Positions 18,053 through 25,644 of a stretch of DNA of 64,000 nucleotides are shown here, piece by piece. Under the pieces are notes generated by a model that saw nothing but the letters and a program-made list of their open reading frames with translations, ran no database searches and was not told the origin of the DNA. This DNA is from Azorhizobium caulinodans ORS 571 (GTDB lineage: Bacteria; Pseudomonadota; Alphaproteobacteria; Rhizobiales; Xanthobacteraceae). The stretch's first letter is position 1; each line of letters begins with the position of its first letter. The DNA lies in the NCBI RefSeq assembly GCF_000010525.1, contig NC_009937.1, positions 4,221,501 to 4,285,500 of the forward strand, given 5' to 3'. The position numbers and the translations under genes were made by a program.

Positions 18053-18076
18053 ATGATGTGCCGCTGCTGCTGTTGA
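18053..18076 (+). CDS. Cysteine-codon leader peptide (MMCRCCC)
   Basis: A seven-codon ORF, ATG ATG TGC CGC TGC TGC TGT then TGA, encoding Met-Met-Cys-Arg-Cys-Cys-Cys. Four of seven codons are Cys, and three are consecutive just before the stop. It ends 140 bases before metN on the same strand, in a gap with no other gene. Leader peptides with runs of one amino acid sense the matching charged tRNA through ribosome stalling, as in trp and his attenuation; polycysteine short ORFs are known attenuators in mycobacteria. Here it would make metNIQ expression respond to cysteine. Shine-Dalgarno is weak (GGACGGG). Translation is inferred. Confidence 0.7.
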   Translation: MMCRCCC

Positions 18077-18206
18077 TGTCTGTCCCCCGAGGACAAGACC
18101 CGCCCTGCGACCCGCATCCTGTTCGGCCCATTCCCGCTCCGCCTGGTACAAAGTCCGTCACGACGAACGGCCTCCCCCTGCGCAGCGAACGTGCCGGTTG
18201 ACGACC
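18077..18206 (+). promoter_or_regulatory. C-rich attenuator region between leader and metN
   Basis: This stretch has no gene. The first 64 bases hold about 30 C and 14 G, a bias typical of Rho loading sites. No GC hairpin with a T-run is visible; a 5-bp hairpin TGTCC/GGACA lies at 18080-18094 and a CCGGT/ACCGG hairpin ends against the metN Shine-Dalgarno (GGAGGT, 18207-18212). Rho-dependent or translational control linked to stalling on the Cys codons is more likely than an intrinsic attenuator. No SAM riboswitch was recognised. Confidence 0.45.
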
Positions 18207-18216
18207 GGAGGTAAAC

Positions 18217-19347
18217 GTGAACGCTCCCCTGTCCATCGCGCCGCAGCCCGCCGGCGCCGCCGGAGCCCAAGCCCCCGTGACCGACGCCCCCGTGCCCCAC
18301 GCTCCTGCGGTGATCCGTTTCGAGCGGATCGAGAAGACATACCCCGCCCGCGCCGCCTCGGGCGCCGTGGCGGCGCTTCAGGATGTGAACCTCACCGTTC
18401 CCGAAGGCGCCATCGTCGGCGTGATCGGGCGCTCCGGCGCCGGCAAGTCCACCCTCATTCGCCTCGTGAACGGGCTGGAGCGGGCGACCTCGGGCCGCCT
18501 GATCGTGGACGGCACCGAAATCACCGCGCTCGACGAGGGGGGCCTGCGCGCGGCCCGGCGCTCCATCGGCATGATCTTCCAGCACTTCAACCTGCTGGCC
18601 CGCCGCACCGCCTTCGGAAATGTCGCCCTGCCGCTGGAAATCGCCGGCGTGCCGTCGCGCGAGATCAAGGCGCGGGTGGAGCCGCTGCTCGACCTCGTGG
18701 GCCTCGGCGACAAGCGCGACCGCTATCCCGCCGAACTCTCCGGCGGCCAGAAGCAGCGCGTCGGCATCGCCCGCGCCCTTGCCATGCGCCCGCGCGTGCT
18801 GCTCTCGGACGAGGCGACCTCCGCCCTCGATCCCGAGACCACGAACCAGATCCTCGCCCTGCTGCGCAAGGTGAATGCCGAACTGAACCTCACCGTCCTG
18901 CTCATCACCCACGAGATGGCCGTCATCAAGTCGGTGGCCGACCGCGTGGCGGTGCTGGACGGCGGGCGCATCGTCGAGGAAGGCCGCACCTTCGAGATCT
19001 TCGCGCGGCCCCGTCACCCGACGACCCGCTCCTTCCTCTCGGCCCTCACCGGCGCCACCCTGCCGGCCTATTTCGTGGACCGGCTGAAGCCCGATTACAC
19101 GCCGGGTGCGGAGGCGGTGCTGCGCATCGTCTTCACCGGCGCCCATGCCACCGATCCCGTGCTCTCGCGGGTGGCCCGCGACCTCGGCATCGACATCAAC
19201 ATCATCCAGGCCCAGGTGGACGACATCGCCGGCGAGCCGTTCGGCGTCATCGTCGTCTCCGTTCCCGGCGACCCGCAGACGCTGAGCGGCGTCGTCGCCA
19301 CGGTGGAGGGCCTCGGCCATGCCACGGAGGTGGTCGGCTATGTTTGA
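18217..19347 (+). CDS. metN: Methionine-type ABC transporter ATPase MetN
   Basis: Cytosolic ATPase of a MetNIQ importer (D- and L-methionine and related sulfur amino acids). The 376-residue protein has Walker [10 protein letters not shown] (71-79), the signature LSGGQKQR (about 174-181), Walker [13 protein letters not shown], and a C-terminal NIL domain (about 295-370) that in E. coli MetN binds methionine and inhibits transport from the cytosolic side. The start is GTG at 18217 with GGAGGT four bases upstream. The N-terminus has about 30 extra Ala/Pro-rich residues. It overlaps metI by eight bases and is preceded by the Cys-rich leader. Confidence 0.95.
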   Translation: MNAPLSIAPQPAGAAGAQAPVTDAPVPHAPAVIRFERIEKTYPARAASGAVAALQDVNLTVPEGAIVGVIGRSGAGKSTLIRLVNGLERATSGRLIVDGTEITALDEGGLRAARRSIGMIFQHFNLLARRTAFGNVALPLEIAGVPSREIKARVEPLLDLVGLGDKRDRYPAELSGGQKQRVGIARALAMRPRVLLSDEATSALDPETTNQILALLRKVNAELNLTVLLITHEMAVIKSVADRVAVLDGGRIVEEGRTFEIFARPRHPTTRSFLSALTGATLPAYFVDRLKPDYTPGAEAVLRIVFTGAHATDPVLSRVARDLGIDINIIQAQVDDIAGEPFGVIVVSVPGDPQTLSGVVATVEGLGHATEVVGYV

Positions 19348-20014
19348 GATCCTTCCCCCCGCCATCGTCGATCTGCTGATCGAGGCCACGAAGCAGACCC
19401 TCTACATGGTGGCGGTCGCCGGCTTCATCGGCACGCTCATCGGCCTGCCGCTGGGCGTGTTCCTCGCCACCAGCCGCTCGGGCGAGCTGTTCGCGGCGCC
19501 GTGGCTGAACCACATCCTCGGCCTTGTGGTGAATGCGGCGCGCTCCACGCCCTTCATCATCCTCGTGGTGGCCATCATCCCCTTCACCCGGCTCATCGCC
19601 GGCACCTCCATCGGCACCAATGCGGCCATCGTGCCCCTGACGGTGGCGGCGGCCCCCTTCATCGCCCGCCTCATCGAGGCGTCCATCCGCGAGGTGGATC
19701 AGGGCCTCGTGGAAGCCGCCCGCGCCATGGGGGCGACGCCGCTCCAGATCGTGCGCAAGGTGCTGCTGCCCGAAGCCCTGCCCTCCATCACGCTCGCCCT
19801 CACCCTCGCGGTGGTGAGCCTGCTCGGCTACTCGGCCATGGTCGGAGCGGTGGGCGGTGGCGGCCTCGGCGACCTCGGCATCCGCTTCGGCTACCAGCGC
19901 TTCATGCCGGACGTGATGCTGGCGGTGGTGATCGTTCTCATCCTGCTGGTGCAGGGCGTGCAGAGCCTCGGCGACTTCGCCGCCCGCCGCCTCGACAAGC
20001 GCAATCGCAACTGA
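19340..20014 (+). CDS. metI: Methionine-type ABC transporter permease MetI
   Basis: A 224-residue inner-membrane permease with about five transmembrane segments. The EAA loop that docks on MetN is clear ([26 protein letters not shown]), and the end [37 protein letters not shown] is characteristic of MetI. The ATG at 19340 was chosen: GGAGG at 19326-19330 lies nine bases upstream, and [13 protein letters not shown] matches typical MetI starts. An ATG seven codons earlier is in frame but lacks support. It overlaps metN by eight bases, so the two are translationally coupled. Confidence 0.95.
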   Translation: MFEILPPAIVDLLIEATKQTLYMVAVAGFIGTLIGLPLGVFLATSRSGELFAAPWLNHILGLVVNAARSTPFIILVVAIIPFTRLIAGTSIGTNAAIVPLTVAAAPFIARLIEASIREVDQGLVEAARAMGATPLQIVRKVLLPEALPSITLALTLAVVSLLGYSAMVGAVGGGGLGDLGIRFGYQRFMPDVMLAVVIVLILLVQGVQSLGDFAARRLDKRNRN

Positions 20015-20037
20015 TCAAGACCCCAAGGAGACTTCCC

Positions 20038-20832
20038 ATGTTGCTGCGTCACGCTCCCCTGCGGAGCCTCGCCGTGGCCCTGGCCTTCGGCCTCGGCATC
20101 GGTGCGGCCAGCGCCGAGACCATCAAGGTCGGCGTCACCCCCGGCCCGCACGCCCAGATCCTGGAAGCGGTGAAGCCCATCGCCGCCAAGCAGGGCCTCG
20201 ACATCCAGATCGTCGAATTCTCCGATTATGTGGTGCCGAACACGGCGCTCGCCGCCGGCGAGATCCAGGCGAACTCCTTCCAGCACCAGCCCTATCTGGA
20301 CAATCAGAAGGCCGACCGCGGCTTCAAGCTCGTCTCCGTGGGCACCACGGTGAACTTCCCGATCGGCATCTATTCCAAGAAGTACAAGACCTTCGACGAA
20401 GTGCCGGTCGGCGGCACCGTCGCCATCCCGAACGATCCCACAAACGGCGGCCGCGTGCTGCTGCTCCTGCAGGACAAGGGCATCATCAAGCTGCGCGACG
20501 GCGTCGGCTTCAAGCCCTCGGTGGCGGACATCACCGCCAACCCGAAGAAGCTGAAGATCGTCGAGATCGACGCCGCCCAGCTGCCGCGCTCCCTGCCCGA
20601 CGTGGACGCCGCCGGCATCAACACCAATTATGCCAAAGAAGCCGGCCTCGACCCGGTGAAGGACCCGATCCTGCGCGAGGATCCGAAGGGCCCCTACGTC
20701 AACGTCATCGCCGTGCGTGAGCAGGACAAGGACAAGCCCTGGGTCGCCATTCTCGTGAAGAGCTACCAGTCTCCCGAGGTGAAGCAGTTCATCCAGGACA
20801 CCTTCAAGGGCTCGGTGCTCTCCAGCTGGTGA
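20038..20832 (+). CDS. metQ: Methionine-type ABC transporter binding protein MetQ
   Basis: A 264-residue periplasmic substrate-binding protein of the NLPA/MetQ family. The signal peptide ends ASA-ET at about residue 26 and has no lipobox Cys, so it is soluble or anchored by its uncleaved signal rather than a lipoprotein like E. coli MetQ. Family blocks include KVGVTPGPHAQILE, EFSDYVVPNTALAAGEIQANSFQHQPYLDN, AIPNDPTNGGRVLLLLQ and AGINTNYAKEAGLDP. AAGGAG seven bases upstream supports the start. It is the last gene of metNIQ and is followed by a strong terminator. Substrate (methionine, cystine or other) is open, given the Cys leader. Confidence 0.95.
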   Translation: MLLRHAPLRSLAVALAFGLGIGAASAETIKVGVTPGPHAQILEAVKPIAAKQGLDIQIVEFSDYVVPNTALAAGEIQANSFQHQPYLDNQKADRGFKLVSVGTTVNFPIGIYSKKYKTFDEVPVGGTVAIPNDPTNGGRVLLLLQDKGIIKLRDGVGFKPSVADITANPKKLKIVEIDAAQLPRSLPDVDAAGINTNYAKEAGLDPVKDPILREDPKGPYVNVIAVREQDKDKPWVAILVKSYQSPEVKQFIQDTFKGSVLSSW

Positions 20833-20857
20833 GCCTGCGGCAGACCTGAAGATGCGA

Positions 20858-20890
20858 ACGGCCCGGACCTGCGTCCGGGCCGTTTTCTTT
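20858..20890 (+). terminator. Intrinsic terminator of metNIQ
   Basis: A perfect 11-bp stem (ACGGCCCGGAC / GTCCGGGCCGT) with a 4-base loop, followed by TTTCTTTT. It lies 26 bases after the metQ stop and also faces the end of the convergent minus-strand gene. Confidence 0.92.
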
Positions 20891-20901
20891 TGGGGAGAGG
20901 G

Positions 20902-21222
20902 TCAGAACCCGGCGCCGAGATTGGCGACCACGCGTTCGCGGGCGGCGCGGATCAGCTCCCGGTAATCGGCATCCTTGGGCTCGTCGAGCGCCTGCTCGAA
21001 GGCCGACATGAGCGACCAGAGCGCGGCGATCTCGCCGGGATGCTCCAGAAGGTCGCGCACGCCGTCGGCGTCGTGGCGGTCCATCATCCGCGCCAGCATG
21101 TCGAAGACCACGAGGGCTGCGGCATGGTCGAGTTTCAGCACCACCGCCTCGGGCGGCGTGCCAAGGCCGGCCAGCACGGGCGGCTGGGCGGGCGAAGGCG
21201 AAAGATCAAGCGGAATGGACAT
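20902..21222 (-). CDS. Hypothetical small helical protein
   Basis: A 106-residue protein not recognised. It is predicted helical and acidic, with a Pro-rich N-terminus (LSPSPAQPPVLAGLG) and a body of amphipathic helices (DHAAALVVFDMLARMMDRHDADGVRDLLEHPGEIAALWSLMSAFEQALDE). No signal peptide or membrane segment. The ATG at 21222 is assumed; an ATG six codons upstream is also in frame and neither has a good Shine-Dalgarno. It converges on metQ and shares the terminator region. Confidence 0.65.
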   Translation of the reverse strand: MSIPLDLSPSPAQPPVLAGLGTPPEAVVLKLDHAAALVVFDMLARMMDRHDADGVRDLLEHPGEIAALWSLMSAFEQALDEPKDADYRELIRAARERVVANLGAGF

Positions 21223-21383
21223 GGAAGCGGACCCTGGCATTCGGTGCGCAATTTTCACTGTCTAAGGGACTTCTGTGTCGGGCGCGCGACAAGATCACGC
21301 CAACACTTGTTGCTGTCCTGAGCTTTCTGGGGAGGTGCAGGACATGACGCAGGGGCCTGAAAGCCCTGCGTCCATCCCGGGTC

Positions 21384-21992
21384 TCAGGAGCTTGCCTCCG
21401 CCGCCTTGCACGCGGCGGCTGCGGCGGTGCGCGTGGCCTTTGCCTCCGCGACGGCGGTGTTCTCGCCGGCGGCGGTCGAGCGCACTGTCACTTCGACCTT
21501 GCCCTCCCCGGAGCCGCAGATCTCCTGGATGGAGCGTTCCACCGGCTTCACGTCCGCACCCTCGTCCGCCGCGCCGCGCGCCTCGTCCGCCAGTCGCGCA
21601 TATTCCGCGCGCAGCTTCTCCAGCGTCTCCTCGTCAAGATCCTCGAGGTCCAGGAGCGCCTTGCGCGGCCCTTCGAGGCGCGCGATCAGTTCATCCAGCT
21701 TGATCTGGAGGGCGGCGGTGTCGCGGTTCTGGCTGTTCTGGATCAGGAACACCATCAGGAAGGTGATGATGGTGGTCGAGGTGTTGATGATGAGCTGCCA
21801 CGTGTCGTTGTAGCCAAACAGCGGCCCGGTCGCGCCCCAGATGAGGATGACCACCACCGCGCCGATGAAGGTCACGGGCTTGCCGGCCGCCTTCGAGACA
21901 CCCTGCGAAATGCGGGTAAAGAGCGGACGGGGGGCCGGACCTGTCCTAAGGTCATCTCCGAGCGCTTGCTCCGTATGGGTTTGTCCAGCCAT
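21384..21992 (-). CDS. Low-affinity iron permease family protein
   Basis: A 202-residue protein of the low-affinity iron permease family. It has a cytosolic N-terminus (FTRISQGVSKAAGKP), two membrane segments (VTFIGAVVVILIWGATGPLF and WQLIINTSTTIITFLMVFLI), the family motif IQNSQNRDTAALQIKLDELI, and a Glu-rich coiled tail (DLEDLDEETLEKLRAEYARLADEA). A Cys- and Ala-rich C-terminus of about 50 residues is unusual. Despite the name, metal transport by bacterial members is not well shown. The ATG at 21992 was chosen since upstream sequence in frame is antisense to other genes. It is divergent from the MAPEG gene. Confidence 0.85.
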   Translation of the reverse strand: MAGQTHTEQALGDDLRTGPAPRPLFTRISQGVSKAAGKPVTFIGAVVVILIWGATGPLFGYNDTWQLIINTSTTIITFLMVFLIQNSQNRDTAALQIKLDELIARLEGPRKALLDLEDLDEETLEKLRAEYARLADEARGAADEGADVKPVERSIQEICGSGEGKVEVTVRSTAAGENTAVAEAKATRTAAAAACKAAEASS

Positions 21993-22076
21993 GGTCCTGC
22001 TCCGTATCTGGTGCGGGAGGAACGCGAGCGCGGCAGCGGGAGTTCCTGTACGGCAACGCTCCCGCCGGAGGTATTG

Positions 22077-22496
22077 ATGACCGTCCAGATGATCCTTTTG
22101 CCCCTCTTCGTGCAGGTGGCGCTGACCTTTGTGGTGCTGTTCGTGATGGGCGCCCGGCGCCGCACCGCCATCCGTGGCAAGGCCGTGGACCGGGAGGCGG
22201 TGTGGGACGACAGCCTGTTTCCGCGCGAAGCCCGCGCACCGGCGAACAATTTCCGCAACCAGTTCGAACTGCCGGTCCTGTTCTATGTGGTGACGGTGCT
22301 GGCGCTGGTGACGCGCAAGGCGGACCTGCTGTTCGTCATCCTCGCATGGGTCTTCGTCCTCTCCCGCGTCGCCCATGCCCTCGTGCATTGCACGTCCAAC
22401 GACATCCGGCTGCGCTTCCCCGCCTTCCTCGTGGGCGTCATCGCCTTGCTCGCCATGTGGGTTCTCTACGCTCTGGCGATCCTGCTCAACGTGTGA
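22077..22496 (+). CDS. MAPEG-family membrane protein
   Basis: A 139-residue integral membrane protein of the MAPEG family (membrane-associated eicosanoid and glutathione metabolism). Four hydrophobic segments are visible, and the central motif RNQFELPVLFYVVTVLAL with SRVAHALVHCTSNDIRLRFPAF is characteristic. The glutathione-linked activity of such bacterial members is unproven. The ATG at 22077 follows GGAGGT at 22067-22072. Its 3' end overlaps the convergent lysR gene by 11 bases. Confidence 0.9.
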   Translation: MTVQMILLPLFVQVALTFVVLFVMGARRRTAIRGKAVDREAVWDDSLFPREARAPANNFRNQFELPVLFYVVTVLALVTRKADLLFVILAWVFVLSRVAHALVHCTSNDIRLRFPAFLVGVIALLAMWVLYALAILLNV

Positions 22497-23418
22497 GCGC
22501 ACGTGCCGGGACGGGAACGGAGACGCCCCCCTGCACCACCGCTTCCCCGACCGCCTGCCGCAGGATGGCCTCCAGATGCCGGACCGCCGGTGACGGCTCC
22601 CGTTCGGGGCGATGGAGCATGAGGCCGAGCGTGGGCAGTTGCGGCAACCCGTGCGTTGCGGGATCGAGCACGTGCACGCCCGACGGACGGCCGATCTGCG
22701 TCCGCAGGACAATCCCGAGGCCCGCGGCCGCCGCCGCCCAGAGGCCGCTGAGGCTCGGGCTGACAAAGGCGAGGCGCCACGCCATCCCCTGCCGGTCGAG
22801 ATGCGACGCGGCGAGGGTGCGCAGCAGGCAAGGCGCCTCAAGGGCCGCCAGCGGCAGAGGCTCGGTGCCGCCCGCTCGCCAGGAGGCGACGCCATCCTGC
22901 GCGGCGAGCCAGCAGAGCGGCACCTCGGCGAGGCGTTCGGCATGGCCCGCCCGCTCGCCCCCATCCCAGGCCAGCGCGAGGTCGAGATGCCCTGAGAGCG
23001 TCTTGTCCACCAGTTCGCTGTTGCGCGCGATCCGACTCTCGATGCGCACCTTCGGGTGCGCCCGCGCGAAGCGGCCGAGCACATGGGGCAGGATGGCCTC
23101 GCCGAAATCCTCCTGAAGGCCGAGCCGGACCCAGCCTTCCAGTTCCACGCCCCGCAACGCGGTCAGCGCCTCGTCATTCAGATCGAGGAGGCGCCGCGCA
23201 TAGGAAAGCAACGTCTCGCCCGCATCGGTCAGAGCCAGGCCACGCCCCGCCTTGCGCACCAGAGCGACGCCCGCCTGCTCCTCCAGTTTCTTCAACTGCG
23301 CACTCACCGCCGAGGTGGAGCGTCCCAGACGGTCCGAGGCGCGCGCGAAGGAGCCCAGTTCGAAACCCGCAACGAAGCTGCGCAGGGCGTCCATATCCAG
23401 ATTGGGGATCTGCATCAT
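22486..23418 (-). CDS. LysR-family regulator
   Basis: A 310-residue regulator with an N-terminal winged helix-turn-helix (about residues 8-66: LDMDALRSFVAGFELGSFARASDRLGRSTSAVSAQLKKLEE) and a C-terminal substrate-binding domain. It is divergent from the tautomerase-cupin-DUF4865 operon, the classic LysR arrangement, and probably controls it. The ATG at 23418 is preferred to a TTG one codon upstream; AGGA lies just ahead. The Shine-Dalgarno itself is part of one arm of the inverted repeat at 23423-23466, which suggests autoregulation. Inducer unknown. Confidence 0.93.
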   Translation of the reverse strand: MMQIPNLDMDALRSFVAGFELGSFARASDRLGRSTSAVSAQLKKLEEQAGVALVRKAGRGLALTDAGETLLSYARRLLDLNDEALTALRGVELEGWVRLGLQEDFGEAILPHVLGRFARAHPKVRIESRIARNSELVDKTLSGHLDLALAWDGGERAGHAERLAEVPLCWLAAQDGVASWRAGGTEPLPLAALEAPCLLRTLAASHLDRQGMAWRLAFVSPSLSGLWAAAAAGLGIVLRTQIGRPSGVHVLDPATHGLPQLPTLGLMLHRPEREPSPAVRHLEAILRQAVGEAVVQGGVSVPVPARALTR

Positions 23419-23422
23419 CAAT

Positions 23423-23466
23423 CCTGAAAATCAGGACATATGGTCCATAATAATCTGATTTTCGGG
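23423..23466. promoter_or_regulatory. Paired inverted sites between lysR and the tautomerase operon
   Basis: The 13-base sites at 23423-23435 (CCTGAAAATCAGG) and 23454-23466 (TCTGATTTTCGGG, 11 of 13 matches to the reverse complement of the first) face each other across 18 bases. The first is itself a near-palindrome. The AT-rich stretch between them probably holds the promoters. This spacing suits LysR tetramer binding. Confidence 0.7.
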
Positions 23467-23521
23467 ATCATTCTGGAAGCCGATAGTGCCGGCGTCAACC
23501 ACGGCTGAGCCGGAGTTTCCC

Positions 23522-23920
23522 ATGCCCTTCACCCGCATTTCCCTGCTGGCGGGCCATCCGCCCGCTTATCTTGAGGCCCTGTCCGACAGCCTGCACGCCG
23601 CCCTCGTCGAGAGCTTCGAAGTGCCCGCCGCGGACCGCTTCCAGATCTTCCACCAGCACCAGCCCGGAGAGCTCGTCTTCGACCGCGATTATGGGGGCGG
23701 TCCCCGGTCGGCGGGCTTTGTGCTCTTCCACATCACCACCGGCCGCGCCCGCAGCCCGGCGGTGAAGCGCGCCTTCTACCGTCACCTCGTCGCCAATCTT
23801 GCGGCCTCGCCCGGTGTGCGGCCGGAGGATGTGATGGTGGTCCTGTCCGCCTCGCAATTGGAGGACTGGTCCTTCGCCAATGGCGAGAGCGCCGGTGCGC
23901 CGGAAGAGGAGGCCGCCTGA
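23522..23920 (+). CDS. Tautomerase-superfamily protein (Tautomerase_2 type)
   Basis: A 132-residue protein with the catalytic N-terminal Pro exposed after Met removal (MPFTRISLL). It matches the malonate-semialdehyde-decarboxylase-like branch: FQIFHQHQPGELVFDRDYGG, GFVLFHITTGRARS, KRAFYRHLVANL, and EDVMVVLSASQLEDWSFANGES. Enzymes of this branch act on small keto acids; the substrate here is not known. The ATG at 23522 has GGAG six bases upstream and places Pro at position 2. Its TGA shares a base with the cupin ATG. Confidence 0.88.
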   Translation: MPFTRISLLAGHPPAYLEALSDSLHAALVESFEVPAADRFQIFHQHQPGELVFDRDYGGGPRSAGFVLFHITTGRARSPAVKRAFYRHLVANLAASPGVRPEDVMVVLSASQLEDWSFANGESAGAPEEEAA

Positions 23921-24345
23921 TGTCCGGTCCGTCACCAGAAAACATCGCCTGCCCGGCGGAACTCACGATCCATGAGGCCGGCACGAGTGTGACGCTCTCG
24001 CCGGAGGGCATCGCCAGCGGCCGCTTCTGGGTGGAGATGCTGCTGTCCAGCCAGGTGGACGACGAGATGACCGCCATGCGCTGCTTTCTCCCGCCCGGCG
24101 TCATCACCCATTGGCACAGCCATCCGCGCGGCCAGCTTCTGTTCGTGCTCGACGGGCGCGGGCAGGTGCAGCGGGAGGGCGGGCCGGTGATCGAGGTGCG
24201 GGCCGGCGACAGCGTCTGGTTCGCCCCCGGCGAGCGCCACTGGCACGGTGCCACGCCGGACTGCACCTTCAGCTATTTCTGCGCCCAGGCCGTGAGCGGG
24301 GGCACCGCCGTCCACTGGGCGGAAGCCCCGGAGGCCGCCCGATGA
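23920..24345 (+). CDS. Cupin-domain protein
   Basis: A 141-residue single-domain cupin. The metal motif is visible: HWHSHPRGQLLFVLDGRGQVQREGG (about residues 64-88; first two His and a Gln in place of the usual Glu) and the second half AGDSVWFAPGERHWHGATPD (final His). A Mn or Fe enzyme or sensor is likely. It is coupled by TGATG to the tautomerase and by ATGA to the DUF4865 gene, so the three are made together. Chemistry is unknown; paired with a tautomerase it may handle a small organic acid. Confidence 0.88.
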   Translation: MSGPSPENIACPAELTIHEAGTSVTLSPEGIASGRFWVEMLLSSQVDDEMTAMRCFLPPGVITHWHSHPRGQLLFVLDGRGQVQREGGPVIEVRAGDSVWFAPGERHWHGATPDCTFSYFCAQAVSGGTAVHWAEAPEAAR

Positions 24346-24932
24346 TCGCCATGCAATACAGCATCGCGCTGCCCGCCGATTACGACATGGACATCATCGA
24401 GCGGCGGATTCGGGAGAAGGGGCCGCTCCTCGACGGCTTCCCTCACCTCGCCTTCAAGGCCTATCTCTCCGCCCGCCGGGAGGGCGGCGCGGTGCCGAGC
24501 CACGAGAACCTCTATGCCCCCTTCTATCTGTGGGCCGCGCCCGAAGGCATGGATGCCTTTCTCACCAGCCCCGGCTTTGCGGGGCTGGCGCGGGATTTCG
24601 GCTGGCCGATGGTGCGCTCCTGGATCGTGTGGCAGGCGCAATGTGCCGGCGCCCTGACGGACGCGCGCTTTGCCAGCCGACGCATCGAGGCCATCGCGCC
24701 CCATGCCGATCTCGCGGCGCTGAAACGCGCGGCCTGCGGCGCAGGGGAGGCCGCCGTCAGGGAGGGGGCGCTGGCGGCCGTCTGCGCCTTCAATCCGGCG
24801 GACTGGTCCCTGGTCCATTTCCGCCTGTGGCCGACGCTGCCCATGACGCAGCAGCAGGACACGCAGCATTACGAGGTGGGGCATGTGTCCCTGCCTGCCC
24901 CCGGCCATGAAGCGGCCGGAAGCGGCCATTGA
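24342..24932 (+). CDS. DUF4865 family protein
   Basis: A 196-residue protein of the DUF4865 family. The start MQYSIALPADYDMDIIERRIREKGPLLDGFPHLAFKAYL and the block ENLYAPFYLWAAPEGMDAFLTSPGFAGLARDFGWP with a later SWIVWQAQ match the family, which looks like a two-repeat ferredoxin-fold monooxygenase-like protein. Cytosolic, no signal peptide. It overlaps the cupin gene by ATGA and ends the LysR-controlled operon. Function is unknown; family members commonly sit beside tautomerase and LysR genes. Confidence 0.83.
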   Translation: MIAMQYSIALPADYDMDIIERRIREKGPLLDGFPHLAFKAYLSARREGGAVPSHENLYAPFYLWAAPEGMDAFLTSPGFAGLARDFGWPMVRSWIVWQAQCAGALTDARFASRRIEAIAPHADLAALKRAACGAGEAAVREGALAAVCAFNPADWSLVHFRLWPTLPMTQQQDTQHYEVGHVSLPAPGHEAAGSGH

Positions 24933-24978
24933 CACGCGCGCCGTGCCGGAGGACCACAGGCGGCAAAGGAGCATGCCT

Positions 24979-25644
24979 ATGGACAATCCGGCCCGGCACG
25001 TCGTCACCATCGCGGGAGTGAAGGTCCTGTTCGTGATGGCCACGACCTTCGAGTACGGGCCGCACCTGTCCGCGCGCATCATGCCCCTCATCAGCGGCGT
25101 CGGGCCGGTGGAGGCGGCTGCCGGCACAGGCATCGCCCTCGCCCGCCTCGCCGCAAAGGACGACCTGCCGGATCTCGTCTTCACCCTCGGCTCGGCCGGC
25201 TCGCGCAGCCTCGACCATGCGGGCATCTATCAGGTGGCGAGTGTCGCCTATCGCGACATGGACGCCTCCCCGCTCGGCTTCGAGAAGGGGCGCACGCCCT
25301 TCCTCGACCTTCCGGCCGTCCTTCCGGTGGAGCCGCAGATCCCCGGCCTGCCCGCCGCCTCGCTCTCCACCGGCGGCGCCATCATTTCCGGCGCGGCCTA
25401 TGACGCCATCGACGCAGATATGGTGGACATGGAAACCTATGCGGTGCTGCGGGCGGCGGCGCAGTTCGGCGTGCCCACCATCGGCCTGCGCGGCATCAGC
25501 GACGGAAAATCCGAGCTCGCCCGGCTTGAGGATTGGACGGAATACCTGCACATCATCGACGAGAAGCTCGGCGCCGCGCTCGACCATTTCACCGAACAGC
25601 TGCGCGCCGGCACCCTGACCCTCCCGAACCGGATTCCCGCGTGA
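24979..25644 (+). CDS. MTA/SAH-type nucleosidase (nucleoside phosphorylase fold)
   Basis: A 221-residue enzyme of the 5'-methylthioadenosine/S-adenosylhomocysteine nucleosidase group, which splits adenine from MTA or SAH and so recycles methionine sulfur. Visible motifs: LISGVGPVEAAAGTGIALARL, LVFTLGSAGS, STGGAIIS and DMVDMETYAVLRAA, the latter giving the substrate-binding Met/Glu and a downstream ISDGKSE with the catalytic-type Asp. The ATG at 24979 was chosen since AAGGAG sits seven bases upstream; the ATG at 24973 is too close. The stop overlaps the GTG start of the methyltransferase gene. Confidence 0.9.
   Translation: MDNPARHVVTIAGVKVLFVMATTFEYGPHLSARIMPLISGVGPVEAAAGTGIALARLAAKDDLPDLVFTLGSAGSRSLDHAGIYQVASVAYRDMDASPLGFEKGRTPFLDLPAVLPVEPQIPGLPAASLSTGGAIISGAAYDAIDADMVDMETYAVLRAAAQFGVPTIGLRGISDGKSELARLEDWTEYLHIIDEKLGAALDHFTEQLRAGTLTLPNRIPA

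Noticed and set aside
17911-18216. SAM riboswitch before metN
   Set aside because: The locus invited it, but none of the conserved SAM-I or SAM-II sequence blocks was recognised; the Cys-codon leader is the better explanation.
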